A DNA stretch of 64,000 bases from Callipepla californica brunnescens (Eukaryota > Chordata > Aves > Galliformes > Odontophoridae): positions 744,001 through 808,000 of the forward strand of contig JALIRH010000077.1 of the NCBI GenBank assembly GCA_023055505.1, given 5' to 3'. The position numbers were made by a program, and so were the translations under genes. Every line of letters starts with the position of its first letter. Position 1 is the first letter of the stretch. The notes beneath the pieces are model-generated. The model made no database searches, was not told the DNA's origin, and saw nothing but the letters and a program-made list of their open reading frames with translations. This document shows positions 25,041-38,477 of this stretch, piece after piece.

Positions 25041-26067
25041 TTCACACCACTTCTCCTCTCTGAGCTGCAGGGATCCACATCCCGTGTGTGCTTACTGGGT
25101 GTGTGAGCAGTCTTACTTTCTGTTACTCAGGAGGACTCAGAGCATGGCTCCACTGTGCCTTGGCTGTGTAGGTGGGCCAGGAGCTGATGGATTAGTTGAT
25201 GGCAGTACTAACTCAGAGGTCCACATTTTGCTTTCACAGCTGCAGGGTTGCACACATGAGCCACCAGAATGCATCCTGCCTTTGTTCGGCTGACAGTGTA
25301 CGATAGCAGGAATAAATTAATGTGCTCTCTGGATGTAGCAGCTCCTGCAGGCTTGCCAATGAACTACTCTGAAGTCATTTTCTCCTGCCTTCTCTTACCC
25401 TTATTTCCCTTACCAGCAAATAAAACCAGTTCATAAAACACAGCAAGCACATCTCTGCCTCCCAACAAAGCAGCAAACACTAAAAAGCTTCTCTTTTAAG
25501 AGAAGTCTATGTGTACATCTAAGCTGTTAGGTGGCTGTTAGCATTCCAGAGTGATTGGACTGTTTCTTGGGGGTTTGCTTGAGGTCTGTATATCTTATTC
25601 TGAGACATGCACTCAGTGGACCATCCGTACACATTTCTGTACTGGGATTTTTACTGGTGTTTTTATTCTTCTGTATGAATCCTGCCTTCTCATGGTATCC
25701 AAAGTATCATTTGCACTGGTGTGAGCTTGCTTCGGGATCATTCAGCAACTGAATACAGGAAGCATTCAGCTATCAATGGTCATTTGGGAGTTAGATGATG
25801 CTGAGCCTTACTCTCATAACTCTGCTTCTGTTACCGAAATCCTTACTTCTCTGTGTTTTCTGAGATTTGTGAGAACAGTGCAAAAGCCTGCTCTTCCCTG
25901 GTTCTAGGGCACCTCCCTCACCTTGAATTGCCCTCAGGTAATTCAATGCAGATATATAGGTAAATGCCACCCGAAGGCAACCACAGTGCTGGTGGAGGAA
26001 GGCATGGTGGCCAAAAGTGGCCACTAAGCAACATAATTAATGCTTCCTGCTCTTCCACTGTGGGAGA
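25041..26067. other. Intronic sequence without recognised genes
   Basis: Nothing recognised. Confidence 0.45.
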
Positions 26068-28200
26068 AGAATCACAGAATCACGGAACTGTAGGGGTTGG
26101 AAGGGACCTCCAGAGATTATTGAGTTCAGCCCCCCTGCCAAAGCAGCTCCCTAGCCTGGGTTGCACAGGTGGGCATCCAGGTGGTCCTTGAATGTCTCCA
26201 GAGAAGGAGACTCCACCACCTTTCTGTGCAGCCTGTGCCAGTGCTTTGTCACTGCACTGTGAAGAAGTTCCCATGCACATTTGTGTGGAAGTTCCTATGT
26301 TTCAGTTTGTGGCCATTTCCCCTCGTCCTATCACCACGCACTGCTGAGAAGAGTCCAGCCTCGTCCCTTTGCCTCCTACTGCTTAGATATTTATAGAGTG
26401 GACCAGATCTTCCCAGCTCTCCAGCCTGTCCAGGACTCACTGAATGGCAGCACAGCTTTCTGGCATGTCAGTCATTCCTTCCAGCTTTGTATCATCAGCA
26501 AACTTGATGAGGGTGGACTCTATCCCCTCATCAAGGTCATTGATGAAGATGTTGAACAGGTCCGGACCCAGCATGGACCCCTTTAGGAGCACCACTAAGT
26601 ACAGGCCTCCAACTGGACTCTGCACCACTGATCACAACCTTCTGAGCTCTGCCAGTCAGCCAGTTCTCAACCCACCTCACCATCCACTCATCTATTCCAC
26701 GCTTCCTCAACTTTGTTGTATGGATGCTGTGGGAGACAGTGTCAAATACCTTGCTGAAATCAAGGTAGAGTGCATCCACTGCTCTCCACCCAGCCAGTAA
26801 TGACATCACAGAAAGCCACCAGGTTGGTCAGGCATGATCTCCCCCTGGTGAACCCATGCTGACTACTGATAACTCTTTTTTCTTCCAAGTGCCTGGAGAT
26901 GGCATCCAGAACAAAGTGTTCCATCACCTTTCCAGGGACAGAGGTGAGGCTGACTGGCCTGTTGTTCCCTGGACCCTCCTTCTTGCTCTTTTTGAAGACC
27001 GGAGCTTCAAGATCTTGAACTCCACCGTCCTGTGATCACTACATCCCAATCTGCCCCTAACCTTCACTTCCCTAACAAGCCCATCCTTATTAGTAAGAGC
27101 AAGGTCCAGAAACCCCCCATTCCTCATCGGCTCCTTTACCACCTGCATCAGTAAGTTATCCTCAACATACTGCAGGAGCCGTCTGGAGCACAGTGCCTGG
27201 CCATGTTGCTTTCCCAGCAAATATCTGGATAGTTGAAGTCCCCCATAAGAACCAGCACCTGAGATCGTGAGGCTACTTCTTGCTTCTTGTAGGCTTCATC
27301 AACTTCCTCCTCCTGATCGGGGGGTCTATAATACACCCCCACAACAGTGTCACCCACACTAGCCTGCCCCTTAATTCTCACCCACAAGGTCTCCACTGAT
27401 GCATCACCCTCCCCCAGGTGAACAACATCCCAGCTGCTCTCTCACATAAAGAGCAACTCCACCACCCCACCTCGCCATCCTGTCTTTCCCAAAAAGCACA
27501 TAGGCATCCATGGCAGCATTCCAATCATGTGAGCTGTCCCATCACATCTCTGTGATCGCTATGAGATTGTGGTCTTGTGACCACACGCAGACCTCTAACT
27601 CTTCCTTTTTATTTCCCATGCTGCATGCATTATTATACAGGAACTTTAGGGAAGCAACAGGTGCAGGTATCCCTAAAGGGGCTCAAGAAGATTTCAGGCA
27701 GAGAATTCACAATGGGAATTCCTCTGGGGAGTCCTCACAAGATCCTACAGGACAATCCAGAGATATTTCCCTGCTATCTCCTATGACAGCAACAAGTCCT
27801 TCTCTGTCCCGTTGACCTCCACCCTCTTTCCCCATCAGATCTAGTTGACAACTCTGAATTACTCACTCCACCATAGCGAGGGACGTTTTCTCCCCTTCCC
27901 CCTTTCATACCTAGCTTAATGTTCTCTCAATGAGCCCTGCCAGCTCCTGGGCTAGGATCTACTTTCCTCTCAGAGACAGGCAAGATTCGTCCACAGCCAT
28001 TAAGGCCAGGCACCAAGTAAACCACCCCATGATCGAAGAATCCAAAGTTCTTGTGGTGGCACCAGCTTTTCAGACACTTATTCATAGCCTGAAGACATCT
28101 GCACTTTGCAAGTGCCTTCTCCATGCAACCTTTTCAGCAACCCTAATCACTAAGGTGGATTCCATGCTGAGAAATAACAATGCAGCCAGCACCCTCCAGG
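26068..28200 (-). mobile_element. CR1 LINE, long copy with ORF1 end, endonuclease, reverse transcriptase and 3' tail
   Basis: On the minus strand, going down from 28200, I read: the end of the ORF1 esterase-like domain (WCHHKNFGFFDHG at about 28050); the start of ORF2 (ACSMGNKKEELEV near 27620); the apurinic-type endonuclease ([53 protein letters not shown]); then reverse transcriptase remnants ([51 protein letters not shown] and FADD). The 3' UTR ends at 26068 in agaatcacagaatcacggaa. About 0.7-0.8 kb between the endonuclease and the reverse transcriptase is missing, with a junction near 27000-27010. Many stops and frameshifts show that it cannot encode active proteins. The endonuclease and reverse transcriptase would act in target-primed reverse transcription. 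Confidence 0.92.
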
Positions 28201-31197
28201 GATGAGCCTTCAGCTCGCTCCCAGCACGGCTGGGTCACACACAGCCTGGGAGCCTTGAAGGTGAGATGAAATAGCTTTAAAAGTGTCATTTCCTCCGAAA
28301 TCTCTGAACTGCTCTTGCTGCAGATTTCGTGTCCCTGTTGATGTTGGCAGAGGGGAAGGCAGGAAGGAACTCTTGAGGAGTAACAAGGAGTGGTTCTGCT
28401 TTTGTCAGCCAGCTCTCTCCTTATTAATGGCTCAGCATGGCATCACTTACTTGCTTTCAGACCTCTTGGTTGATCTGAGACTGCAGTGAGCCACCTCCCT
28501 GCACTTCGGTTGGCAGTGGTCCAGTCCTTATTTGCAGCCGATGGGTGTGATTTAGGGGCTGTTTAGGCTTGTATCCTGTACTGGTGCTGAGCCATCGCTG
28601 TTGTTTTCCTGTGGAAAATGTCAAAATTCTATCTCCTACACTGCAGTGGCCACATGTTTTCCAGATCTGCTCATTTTGAGTAACAGTACAGGTGGAAATA
28701 CACCAATTTTACATTTGCTTCATAAAATTGGCATCTTCTTATTTGAATGCCATTATCCTTTGCAGTTGCTCTGCCCTGAAACCATCCCAAGTTTTTGACT
28801 TTGGTGTTTATTTCCCCATCCTAAACTTGGAGACTCTTTGACCATGGAAGGAAATCTCAGCATGCTCTGCTGGGTTATAGTCTCATGTTCATCACAAATG
28901 ATTATTTTCACCATGCTTTTCATGCTTGGAGGATGCTAAACCAAGTAATCCTTTCAAGCAATACACACCATACTTCTCTTGGAACATAGAAGCTCCCCTG
29001 GATTTGGGAGGCAGTAATACCTGCTTTGGATGCAAATCCTTTGCTGGTTCATATTGCAGGAGGTGAGTAGGATGTCTAGCTACTATTCACTTGAAGATGA
29101 TCTCAGCTATAGTTTCTCTGAGGCAGCTCTGTTGTGTTTTTTTTTTTTTTACTGTTCTTTAGTACAATCTAAGTTGCAAAGGTTTATGCTCAAATGTGGA
29201 TCATTGATTTAAGGACTGTGGAACTGTTTTGTCTTTCAAAAGGGGAAATCGTGATAAAGGAGGATCTATTCAATCACAGGATCATTGAGAGGAGTGATCT
29301 TACCCATCCGGAGCACAATAAATATAATTGTGATTTTAGGGAGCACAACAGGTGAGTTTGGAGTATCCTCTCTGCGCTTCTCTATGAGCTGGTTTATACC
29401 GTATTGATGACAAACAACACTCTACAGAAACCTGCAACCATCCTCTGCATTTGTGACTTTGATAAAGGTAGCTTTCCATCTACTACTGTTCAGTGTAACA
29501 TGATATACTTGTTATTAAAAACCTGGAGAAGTGTCAGAGCAATTATGTGTTGCAGGAGGAAGGCAACCACTTGGAGAAGCTGTAGAAAATAAAGCTTTGA
29601 ATTCGAACTGCTCAAAGAAAGGGAAATTGATAGATCCTCTTGGGAAATAAGTGGGAGTTAGTCCTTGAACATACAATGACGTTCCTGTGAATAAGAGTAA
29701 ATAACATCCTGTGGAGCACGGTCTGTGTGGAAGCCCAGTGGTGGGACCACCTCTGGACTTTTCTCCTCTCATCTCCCTGTGCACATGCAGAGCCAAAAAA
29801 CAAAGAAAATGAGATTTGTGAGTGGTTGTCCATAATCTTCCATGAACATAACCACTATCTTGTTCCTTAAGTAATGCTTCTGCACTTTCGGACTTTGGCC
29901 ATTGTTTTCAACCTGTGGTGAATATGTCTCATTTACTCTGTTGTATGTCTTCATCTGAGCTCCCAGCACTTGTGTTTGTTTTGCTTTTTGCTGAAACAGG
30001 GGATGATGGTGTGATGGTGGGGCAGCACAGAACGCAGGTACCTGGGAGCCAGGAAGCTTTTGGGCAGGAGGAAGTAAGTATGAACAGAAAAAAAGGCTGA
30101 TATCCCCCCACAGTGAAAGAGAAGTAGATTGCCCAAGTTCAGCAGCAAGCTTTGGGCTTGTTTCAATATCCGTCATCATCCACAGGGTGCTCCTATGGGA
30201 CATGGGCATGAAGGGAAGTGTTTGCCACGTGGAAATGATTCCAAACCTGCCAAGCCTGCCAAACCAAAACTGCTGCTCTGATTCTGTTGGCCTGTGCATC
30301 AGCCTGTGATCCATTTGGTTTTAATGTTTTTCCCTTATGCTTATCAAATATGGATTTTGCCATTTGGATGGGAATGCCTGAACTGGCTTCTAAGGAAGGC
30401 TTGTTTCATTGCCCCGTGTAAGGTAAAGCTGCTGACCGTGAGCTGAAAAATTGTCTGTAGGCAGCTCATCAGACCTGTCTGCTGTGTTTTCTGAGATTGC
30501 ATGCCCAAAGACAGCAGCATTAGATTTTTTTTTTCCTCCCACTGACAAGAGGCTGGTGACAGAAGGCAGAAGCAAAATGGGATTTGCCAGTCTATATTAC
30601 CTGGCGAGTTAATGCTGGTGCAGTGGTTCTGGTCTCTCTCTGATGTCTACAGGCAGTAATAAATCACATTTGATCGAGCCGGGGCAACATGCTGATTTGC
30701 AAACACAAAGTAACATCTAATAAAAGTCTGCATTTCAGATTCTTAAAGAACAGCCTTTAGATTAACCTGGAGTAGTGCAGGTTGCAGTTATGAACCCAGG
30801 TTTGCCACCTGAAGTTCAGCGAATACTGTATGTATGCAAAGCTAATTAAAACTCAATTTACTTCTGTTTCCAGAAGAGACTTTTCAAATACATTTGACTC
30901 AGAAATCATGTCTGTCTATACCGCAAGGTGTTTCTCATTTGGTAATTTTCCCATTTGTCAACTTTGATTTTAAACAAGAGCTTGTAGCACAAAGCAATCT
31001 TTTTGTATTGCAGTGATCACCTAGCAGGCCTCATGAGAATCAGCATTCACACCTCAGCACTTCAAGCATTGCACAAAACATCTCTGAGTATTTTCACAGC
31101 CCTTTTGGCTGTCTGTCTGTGGAGGAGAGGAACCATGATCGTTAGCCCCATCTACACCTTCGAGGATATCCATTCCCAGAAGTGCTTCTCCCCCGTG
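28201..31197. other. Intronic sequence without recognised genes
   Basis: No recognised exon. A T run occurs at 29137-29150. A 181-codon open frame on the minus strand (30314-29769) has no match I know. Confidence 0.45.
29137..29150. repeat. T homopolymer run
   Basis: Fourteen consecutive T residues. Confidence 0.8.
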
Positions 31198-31320
31198 TCA
31201 CAGAATCGCAGAATTGTAGGAGTTGGAAGGGACCTCTAGAGATCATCGAGTTCAAACCCCATGCCAAAGATGCTCCCCAGACCAGGTTGCATAAGTAGGC
31301 ATCCAGGAGGGCCTTGAACC
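31198..31320 (-). mobile_element. CR1 LINE 3' tail fragment
   Basis: Begins with tcacagaatcgcagaattgt and ggagttggaagggacctcta, the standard end of the CR1 3' UTR seen from the opposite strand. It continues to 'ggccttgaacc' and is truncated there. About 120 bp. Confidence 0.9.
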
Positions 31321-33063
31321 TAAGCTTTCTCTTCCAAAGTGCAGCATAGTTTTATATATGCTTACATCTTCCTATTCCTTGGCGTGGTTCATTAAAGTAC
31401 ATTTTGCACCTCTGGTGCTCAGTTGTTGCACACTCTTCATGCTGGTGTGGCTTTGGAGTGTTGGATTTTTCTAGAGAAAAATGAGGATGAAGAACCGGGC
31501 TGGTAAAAATCAAACTGAACAGAGGATTTCTGGTTGCTTACAGTGCTTTTAAGAAAACTCTAGTCTGGTTAACTTCAGTCTTAGTTTTGAAAAAATGAGG
31601 CTACATGTGGCTATGGAGGCTCCATTTAACAAAAGCGAACTGGTGCCTATGCTCCAATTTCTGTGTATGGAATGTGCCATTTTGGCCTTGCATCCTGCTT
31701 TTGCCTGAGCCTACAAACGCGTAGTACATTTTTGGAGCATTCACAAGATGCCTTTCTTTGCTTCCATAGCAAGCAAGTAACACAAATACACAGCTCTGCA
31801 CGAGGAGAGGAAGAAGGAGGCTGAGTAATGTACTCAGTTTCTCTCACTTCCTACTTTTTATTCTTAAAACCAAGTGGCTTACTAGAGCTCACATACCACA
31901 GATTTCTTCTGAAAGTTTCTGACTCCATATGGTGCTCCAGAACAGCCCCTTGATTCCATTCCAGCATCAGGATTGAGGAGAGGTCAACTGCTTGCGTCAG
32001 CTGAAGAGCATTGGATAGTTCTGGGGAATTATGCTGTGTGCAGTATGCAGGGAGAGGGAATTTGGGGCAGTGCTGAGCAATACAAGGGCGACAAATGAAG
32101 GCTGTTAGGTACACGATCTGCACTAGTTTATTTCGAAATCTAGATCATCCTCATGTGAGAGTGTCCCTGCGGAGTCAGCAGTTTGGTTGCTCTTGACACT
32201 TTTTTGTACTCTTTGTCCTCATCTTGATTGTTTTGGATGGTTTTTGTCACGCTTGACATTTTTCATAGGAGTTGTGCTGAGCCAGTGATGCTATTTTCCC
32301 TGCTCTCCCACGCAGAAAATACTGCAAACTGTCCTTCCTTCACATACAATGCTTTTAAGGTCTGGTTGAGGTGCTTCAGATTGTTCTGGAGGTGCTTGGG
32401 AATCCAGTGGTGGTAAAGTGTTTTGGTTCTATGGAAAATTAGCTGTTTTCCAAATAAATAAATAAATGAAAAGGTTGGCTTTTTGCCTTAGAGAAGTTGC
32501 TGATTTTGGCATAGGATGAAGTGCGAGCTTTACCCAGCTCCCATGCCTACTAAATCTGCATGGTTCAACCTTGTCCCAGGTATTTAGGTATCGCAAGAAC
32601 AAGAAAAATAGGACAGCAGGGATCAGGGAGGAGTGCAGCTTTGGAAGGTTGAGAGCTGCCATCATGCATAGGTAACCTTGGCTTCTGAGTACTGTGTGTT
32701 AGGGGGCCACGTTTCCTAGGAGTGCAGCTTTGGAAATCTCTCTGCCAGACCAGAGCACTCCCACATCAGGGACAGTGCTTGCTTCTCTGTCTCTGAGGGC
32801 AGAGTTGAGCAAAGGACATGCCTACCCATCTGCTGTCCCACTCCTGTGGAGCCTGGTGCCTTTGGTTCAGCCCCATGATGTCTCTTCTGGGACTGTGGCC
32901 AGGATCAGGGGCTGGAAAACCTTCTTATCCAGGATTTTCCTTGAGTAATTTGTATTTTGCAAAGTCTAATTTCCATTTAGAGCTGTATGTGTTTGGCAGT
33001 CAACAGCATTATTTGTTCCAAGCCGTATTCACTATGTACTTATATGTGGGTAGACAACGTATA
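31321..33063. other. Intronic sequence without recognised genes
   Basis: Nothing recognised. Confidence 0.45.
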
Positions 33064-33357
33064 TAATCATAGAATGCCTTAGGTTGAAGAGGACCTTAAA
33101 GTTTGTCAGGCTCTGAGCCTCCTGCCATGGGATGGGCAGGGTTGATAGCCACCAGATCAGGCTGCACAGGGCTGCATCCAGCCCGGCCATGGGCACTTCC
33201 AGAGACAGGACACTCACAGCTTACTGGGCAGTCAGTGCCAGCACGCTCCGAGTGAAAAATTTCCTCCTAACATCTAACTTAAATGTCCCCTCTTTTGGTT
33301 TAAAGCCATTCCTCTTTGTCCCGTCGCTGTCAGACCATGTAAAAAGTTGGTCCCCCA
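33064..33357 (-). mobile_element. CR1 LINE 3' fragment
   Basis: Starts with a degraded terminal unit (aatcatagaatgccttagg) and carries the CR1 segments 'cagggctgcatccagcccgg' and 'aaaaatttcctcctaacatc' in minus-strand orientation. It covers the 3' UTR and the very end of ORF2. It is more diverged than the copy at 31198. Confidence 0.88.
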
Positions 33358-36300
33358 ATAATAATGGGTAAAAAATAATCAGTGCATAAATGTTTGTCAG
33401 TTTTTGAGTTTTCTTTTTTTTCTTTTTTTTTGTGAATTTCCAACTTTGAGTGTTTTTTGGTGCATCTGTTCTCTTATCATTGTGTTTTGAAGTACGTGTT
33501 CATCATGTGCAGAAGGGGGGGAGGATGCTTTTGTCGTTCAGAGGATCTCAGCCTTTGGTTTTGCTCTGCTGTGTTTAATAAGAGATTGCAGTGATTGCCT
33601 GTCCCACTGTCACTTACCACAGCACATACAAAATGGAGTTTTCATTTTAATTAAAAGAAGAAATTAAAATTGACCGGTCAGTTCCAGCATTTTACAGGTT
33701 TGTAGCTGGAATTGTTCTTTTTTTTTTTATGACATTTTGAAATACTTCCAAAATATTTTGAAAAGCCAGGAAATGAAAGCCAGAGCTCTGAAGAGTGTAG
33801 TAGCTAGGAAATAAACTCAGATAGTATAATCCCACAGCCGCTTGAACCAGGTGCAACAAAATATTTGGGGCGCTCACCGGGAAACTTTGCAGTGTTCTAT
33901 TTTGTGCAGAAATCCTGAAGCATCCTTGTATCCGAAGGGATCTCTGAGTACACTGATGCAAAGTGCTGGGGTGTAAGGAAGAGCTGGTTGGCGTGCTGCA
34001 CGCTGCACATGTTTCCTGCAGCCAGGGCAAGAAATGACTCATGGAATGGGTTTGTTTTCACAGTGCTGCCTAGCTCCAGCAAAGTCCTGCTCACACTACC
34101 CACCAGTGTGCGGATGCGCTGTGGGTCATGCTCACAGAAGGCGTGGGGTACCAAAATGAGGCGACCTGTGCTAGTGGGCATCGTGGTCGCAGTGCCAGGT
34201 CAGGAGCCGAAGTGTGAGATTGACATGAGAGCGGCACTGCTTTGGGGAACGCAGTCTGTGTTTGAGGTTGTTGGTTTGTTTGTTGCTGAGGTTGGGATTG
34301 TTTGTTCTTGAGATTGAAACATATTTTTTATCGAGATAAGGCTGAGTCAAATTAGAAAAGCAAACAAACCCAGTGTTCCCTGAAAAGTGTTCAGTATTTT
34401 ACCTAGCGATAAACATGCTGCTCATCTGTTCTCTCTGGTTGACTTTATTTCACATGCAGCTTCCAAAAGCAGCGGGGCAGTACAGAGCCCACGGCTTCCA
34501 AACCAGGGCTCGGGGCTGTGCAGGATGTTGTACAGAAACTAACATTTGAGTTGACTTTGCCTTCATGGTTTCATGCTCTCTGTCTCCTCAGTCCTTGTTA
34601 TCCCTCTCTCTTCGAGAGAGGCTTCTCTATCAGTGTTTTTCAGCATCCTATAGATTTTAACGCAGTCTCATAGCCTCCAATTCATTATATAGTGCTTGCC
34701 TATGCAAGTTGTGAAACTGTACATACACATCTTCAGTCTAAAACTGTCAGAAGTAATTCAGAGACAAAAAATACTGAGGGCAGAAGGGCTTCTTGAGGCG
34801 ACCTATCCACACCCTGCACGACTGTATCCTAACAGTGAAGATTTGGGATTTGATACTGGTAAGAGAGGATGCATGTCTCACCCACATACACTTGTAACTA
34901 TTCTGAGTGGTATTTGAGGACATGCATCTCCAGGTGGGCTGGGTTCTCCAGGTACTGCTGTGAACCTTCATGTCACCCCTATAATTCAAATTACAAGTGT
35001 CCCGTGAGTAGCTCTGCTTTGCTGGGACTGCTTCGTCCTTCTGGTGGTTGGCTTTGCTGTTGTGCCTCCCTCTCATCTTGGGTTTGCAGCCTGGGGAAGC
35101 TTCTTTATCCTTCTTGCAGCTTCCCCTGGCTCCTCTCTGCCCCAGGATGTTGCTCACAGCTTTTGGTGATCACCTGTATCCATTCCTCATTTTTCAAAAC
35201 TGTTTCCACATTCAGGATGGAAACTGGGACAAAGGTCTGCTCTTACTGCCTCTCATCCTTCCTCTGGAGTAGGTCTGGATTTAAAACCAAGGGGAGATTG
35301 CTGCTGTGTGCGTCTCTGGACTTCTGAGATATCACATATTGATTCCCTGCTCCCAGCCCATTTCTTAACAGCAAGCACTAAAAACAAGTTGTGTATCATT
35401 TAGGAAACAGCACTTGCAAAACTCAGAGGTTGAGCCTCAAACCACTGGCTGCAGATGCCAGCTTAAAATGAAATAATTCTGGAAAAAGTCACCCGAAATG
35501 GTTTAATCTTTTCCAAGAAAGCATCTACAGACAAAAGTCATTTTTCTCTGAATTCAAAACATTCTCACAAAAACTTGCAGTGTCTCCATGTTTTGGAACA
35601 CATCTTCAAATTTGGCAAAACGTGCTTTTTGCTGTCTTCTCTCTCCATCTTATTGCAGTTCTTCTGCAAAACTTACCCAGATTTGGCTAAAAGGAGAAAC
35701 ATACCAGTGCTTGCAGGGGCTGGGATACTGCTGGGCAACTGAAGAGTGACGGGTGGTGGCTTTAGCCCCTTCTCTTCCATTTGGTGGGACTCTATCCCCT
35801 TGTCTTCCATTTGGTCATGATTTGAACCCCTTGTCTTTCATTCCTCCCTTTTCCCTCACCTGTGTAATTTTTTTTTGTAAGTACTGTTATATTAAATTAA
35901 ATTCTAAATTGATTCTTGCCTGTTGGGCACTTCAAAGTGGGAAACATTGCTATATAACACAATAACTCCTGCCTTATTGCAGGTTTGGCATTTGGAATAT
36001 ATTCACTGGTGTTCAGGAAAATCTCCAGATCCACAGTGGTGATTCCTAAAGAAAATTAACTAGCAGTAATTACTGCTCTGCCTTCAGAGCAGAGCTTGAA
36101 CGGCATCCAATAAATAAAGCTGTGGTCCAGCATGGACAACAAAGCAGTGAGGAGCCATTCACACTGCATCACGTGGGAATTCCCTCCACATCCCTCTTTT
36201 TTATTAGCATCTAGTGCCCAAATCTGTATTATGATGCCTATGTGCCTGTTGCTGAGCTCATGCTGAGACTTGCTTTGTTATATTCCCAATTTCTGCGGTG

Positions 36301-38477
36301 TGCTATATTTCTGCTTTTAATCCTTGCTTGTAACTGCAGGGAAAAGTTAGAGTCCTACAAGGAAACTTGCCCATTTTTGGGGGGGCTTTTTAGGGCCTAG
36401 GGCCTAAACCGAGACCAATCACTTGAGAAGTGATAAAACTACTAAATCCCATCCATGTCTCAAAATCACTGCTAAGATACACAACTGAAAGTGAAGGAAA
36501 GCATCGGTCTTTCCAAATGACTCTTTTATTGCCCAGGAGGAGAAATAAAGAAGCAGCGATAGAGATGGGGAGAGTAGCACAAGTTTGCCCATTATATGAA
36601 TTACGTACAGGCTGACAAATTCTTCAAGTCATCTTAATCTGTTTTGCTCTGCGCCCGGAAAGAGAAAATGGCCATTTAATTATTAGGATTAAAAATAACC
36701 TTACTAACTGAGAGAGTCACATGAGCGCAGTTTGCCTTGTAGTTCAATTTGTTGGAGCATGGATGCAGTTGAGACAGATACGCTATTTAATGTTTTATCG
36801 GATAGACCCAACGTGATGAAGAAGCATGTCTTCTCATCAAAACAGAGCAGCCTGGGAGCTCTGCTTGTCATTGCACGGGAGGTGTGTGTGGGATTTTGGG
36901 ATGCTTGGTCAATTGGCTTTGCCCAAAGGTGGGAAAATAAGGCTGAAAAAGAAGCTGGGAGCCTCCTGTGCAGCTGGGATGTTGGAGCATCTGACAGAAG
37001 CACAGTGCTTTGAGCTGTTGCCAACCTGTCTGACTTCTTGGCAGGTTCCTGCTGCAAGCAGTCAGGTGGTTCTGGAACTGCCCTCGTGCTGCTCCCTTGT
37101 CACAATCTTGATAAACCCACACTGGGGTCACTGTTTGAGGTGCATGTTTTGACCATACAAGAGTATGGAAGAATAAGAATTTGGGAGAAAACCTGAGTTC
37201 GGTCACCAAAGTGCAGCTGCCAGCTTTTACTCTGGGTAAGTAGCTAAGACATGAGGCTTTTATTTTACTTTATGCTCTGCCTATATCAAAAATACTTGTG
37301 TTGTCCTCCATCAGTATCTCACATTTTCTTATGGCTGATAGGAGAACATATGGTTTGAATGCAGGCTGCATCTCTGCAAAGGCAGCTGTGCTGCAAATGA
37401 AATAACAATATTGAATCCAGTAGCACTCAATGCTTTGGCAGAAACATGGCATTTTTGGATGGTTTCTTCTTGCCACGAGTATCACCTGTATAATACTCAG
37501 TGTTTGCCTTCTGGACATGGCACGCATTTATGTTAATCACAATTAAATGATCAGTATTGCTTTGCATTTCTTTTGGCTTCTGCATCTAGTTGATGTATCA
37601 AAGCAATCAATTTATTCCTGGCATGGAAGCTGCCCTGCATAGGCTGCCAGCTAGGAACAGCAAAGGGGTGAAATCCCTTCTTTTTAGGGCTGTGTTTTCA
37701 AGGGAGGTGACTTCTGCTCATGCTCTGTCGAGTTTATTGTCAGGTGCTTCATGTTCCAGATTGCTTTATTGCACAGCAGGAAAATGGGACACTTGCTCTG
37801 GTGCAATCAATTACAATTAGGCAGCACATTTGTCCTGTAGCGTACTGAAGAAGAGGCAGCCACGTTCACTTGCAGGCACGTCAAGGGTCCACTGCTTCTG
37901 CCTTTCAGTTGCTTAAAACATTCTTATGAGAAATTCAACTAGCCTGAGTAAATGTTAAATGAGCATGTAAATCCTCGCTGCTCTTAGACCAGCAAAGTTT
38001 CATTGTTTATTGTCGGATGCCTCTGAAGTTGAGCAGTTCGCATGTAGAAGATCCATACTGAATTCATCAAAAGAAAGTCTTGTATTTTTTTGCTGACTGA
38101 CAACCAAGCCCTACACCACCTTTGGGGCATGGGAAACGCAAACTGTAATCTTTATGTTTTTGAGTTAGCCATGAGACTAAAACAACACGGAAATTGAGCA
38201 TCTCTTGCTTTCTCAGGGCTTTCTTGAAGCCTCTGGTTTTCTGCTCAGCTCTGTAGCTGTATCTTGAAACGCAAAGTAAGGTGAGATAACAACTCATGAG
38301 TCAAATAACTTTTTGATCCCCTCTTCTGTAAGTGAAGCTAGTTTACGTTAGCTTTAGTTTTGTAGAACATCGCCTTGTGTATTCTTACTTGTATCCAAAT
38401 ATTCTGGTGAGAAGTCTCTATGCTTTGAAAGTTAGTATTTCAATTTCATAACCATTATACTTCTGGTGTACTGGGAG
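33358..38477. other. Intronic sequence without recognised genes
   Basis: About 5 kb with no recognised exon or transposon. It holds a small minisatellite at 35766-35849. Confidence 0.45.
35766..35849 (+). repeat. Minisatellite, 30-31 bp unit, about 2.7 copies
   Basis: Units starting ccccttctcttccatttggt, ccccttgtcttccatttggt and ccccttgtctttcattcctc follow one another at 35766, 35796 and 35827. Confidence 0.85.

Noticed and set aside
26281..26800. + strand open frames over 26281-26800
   Set aside because: Antisense shadows of the minus-strand CR1 reverse transcriptase.
34747..35327. Overlapping open frames of 136 and 152 codons on opposite strands
   Set aside because: They overlap each other, match no known protein and lack splice signals that would support either one.
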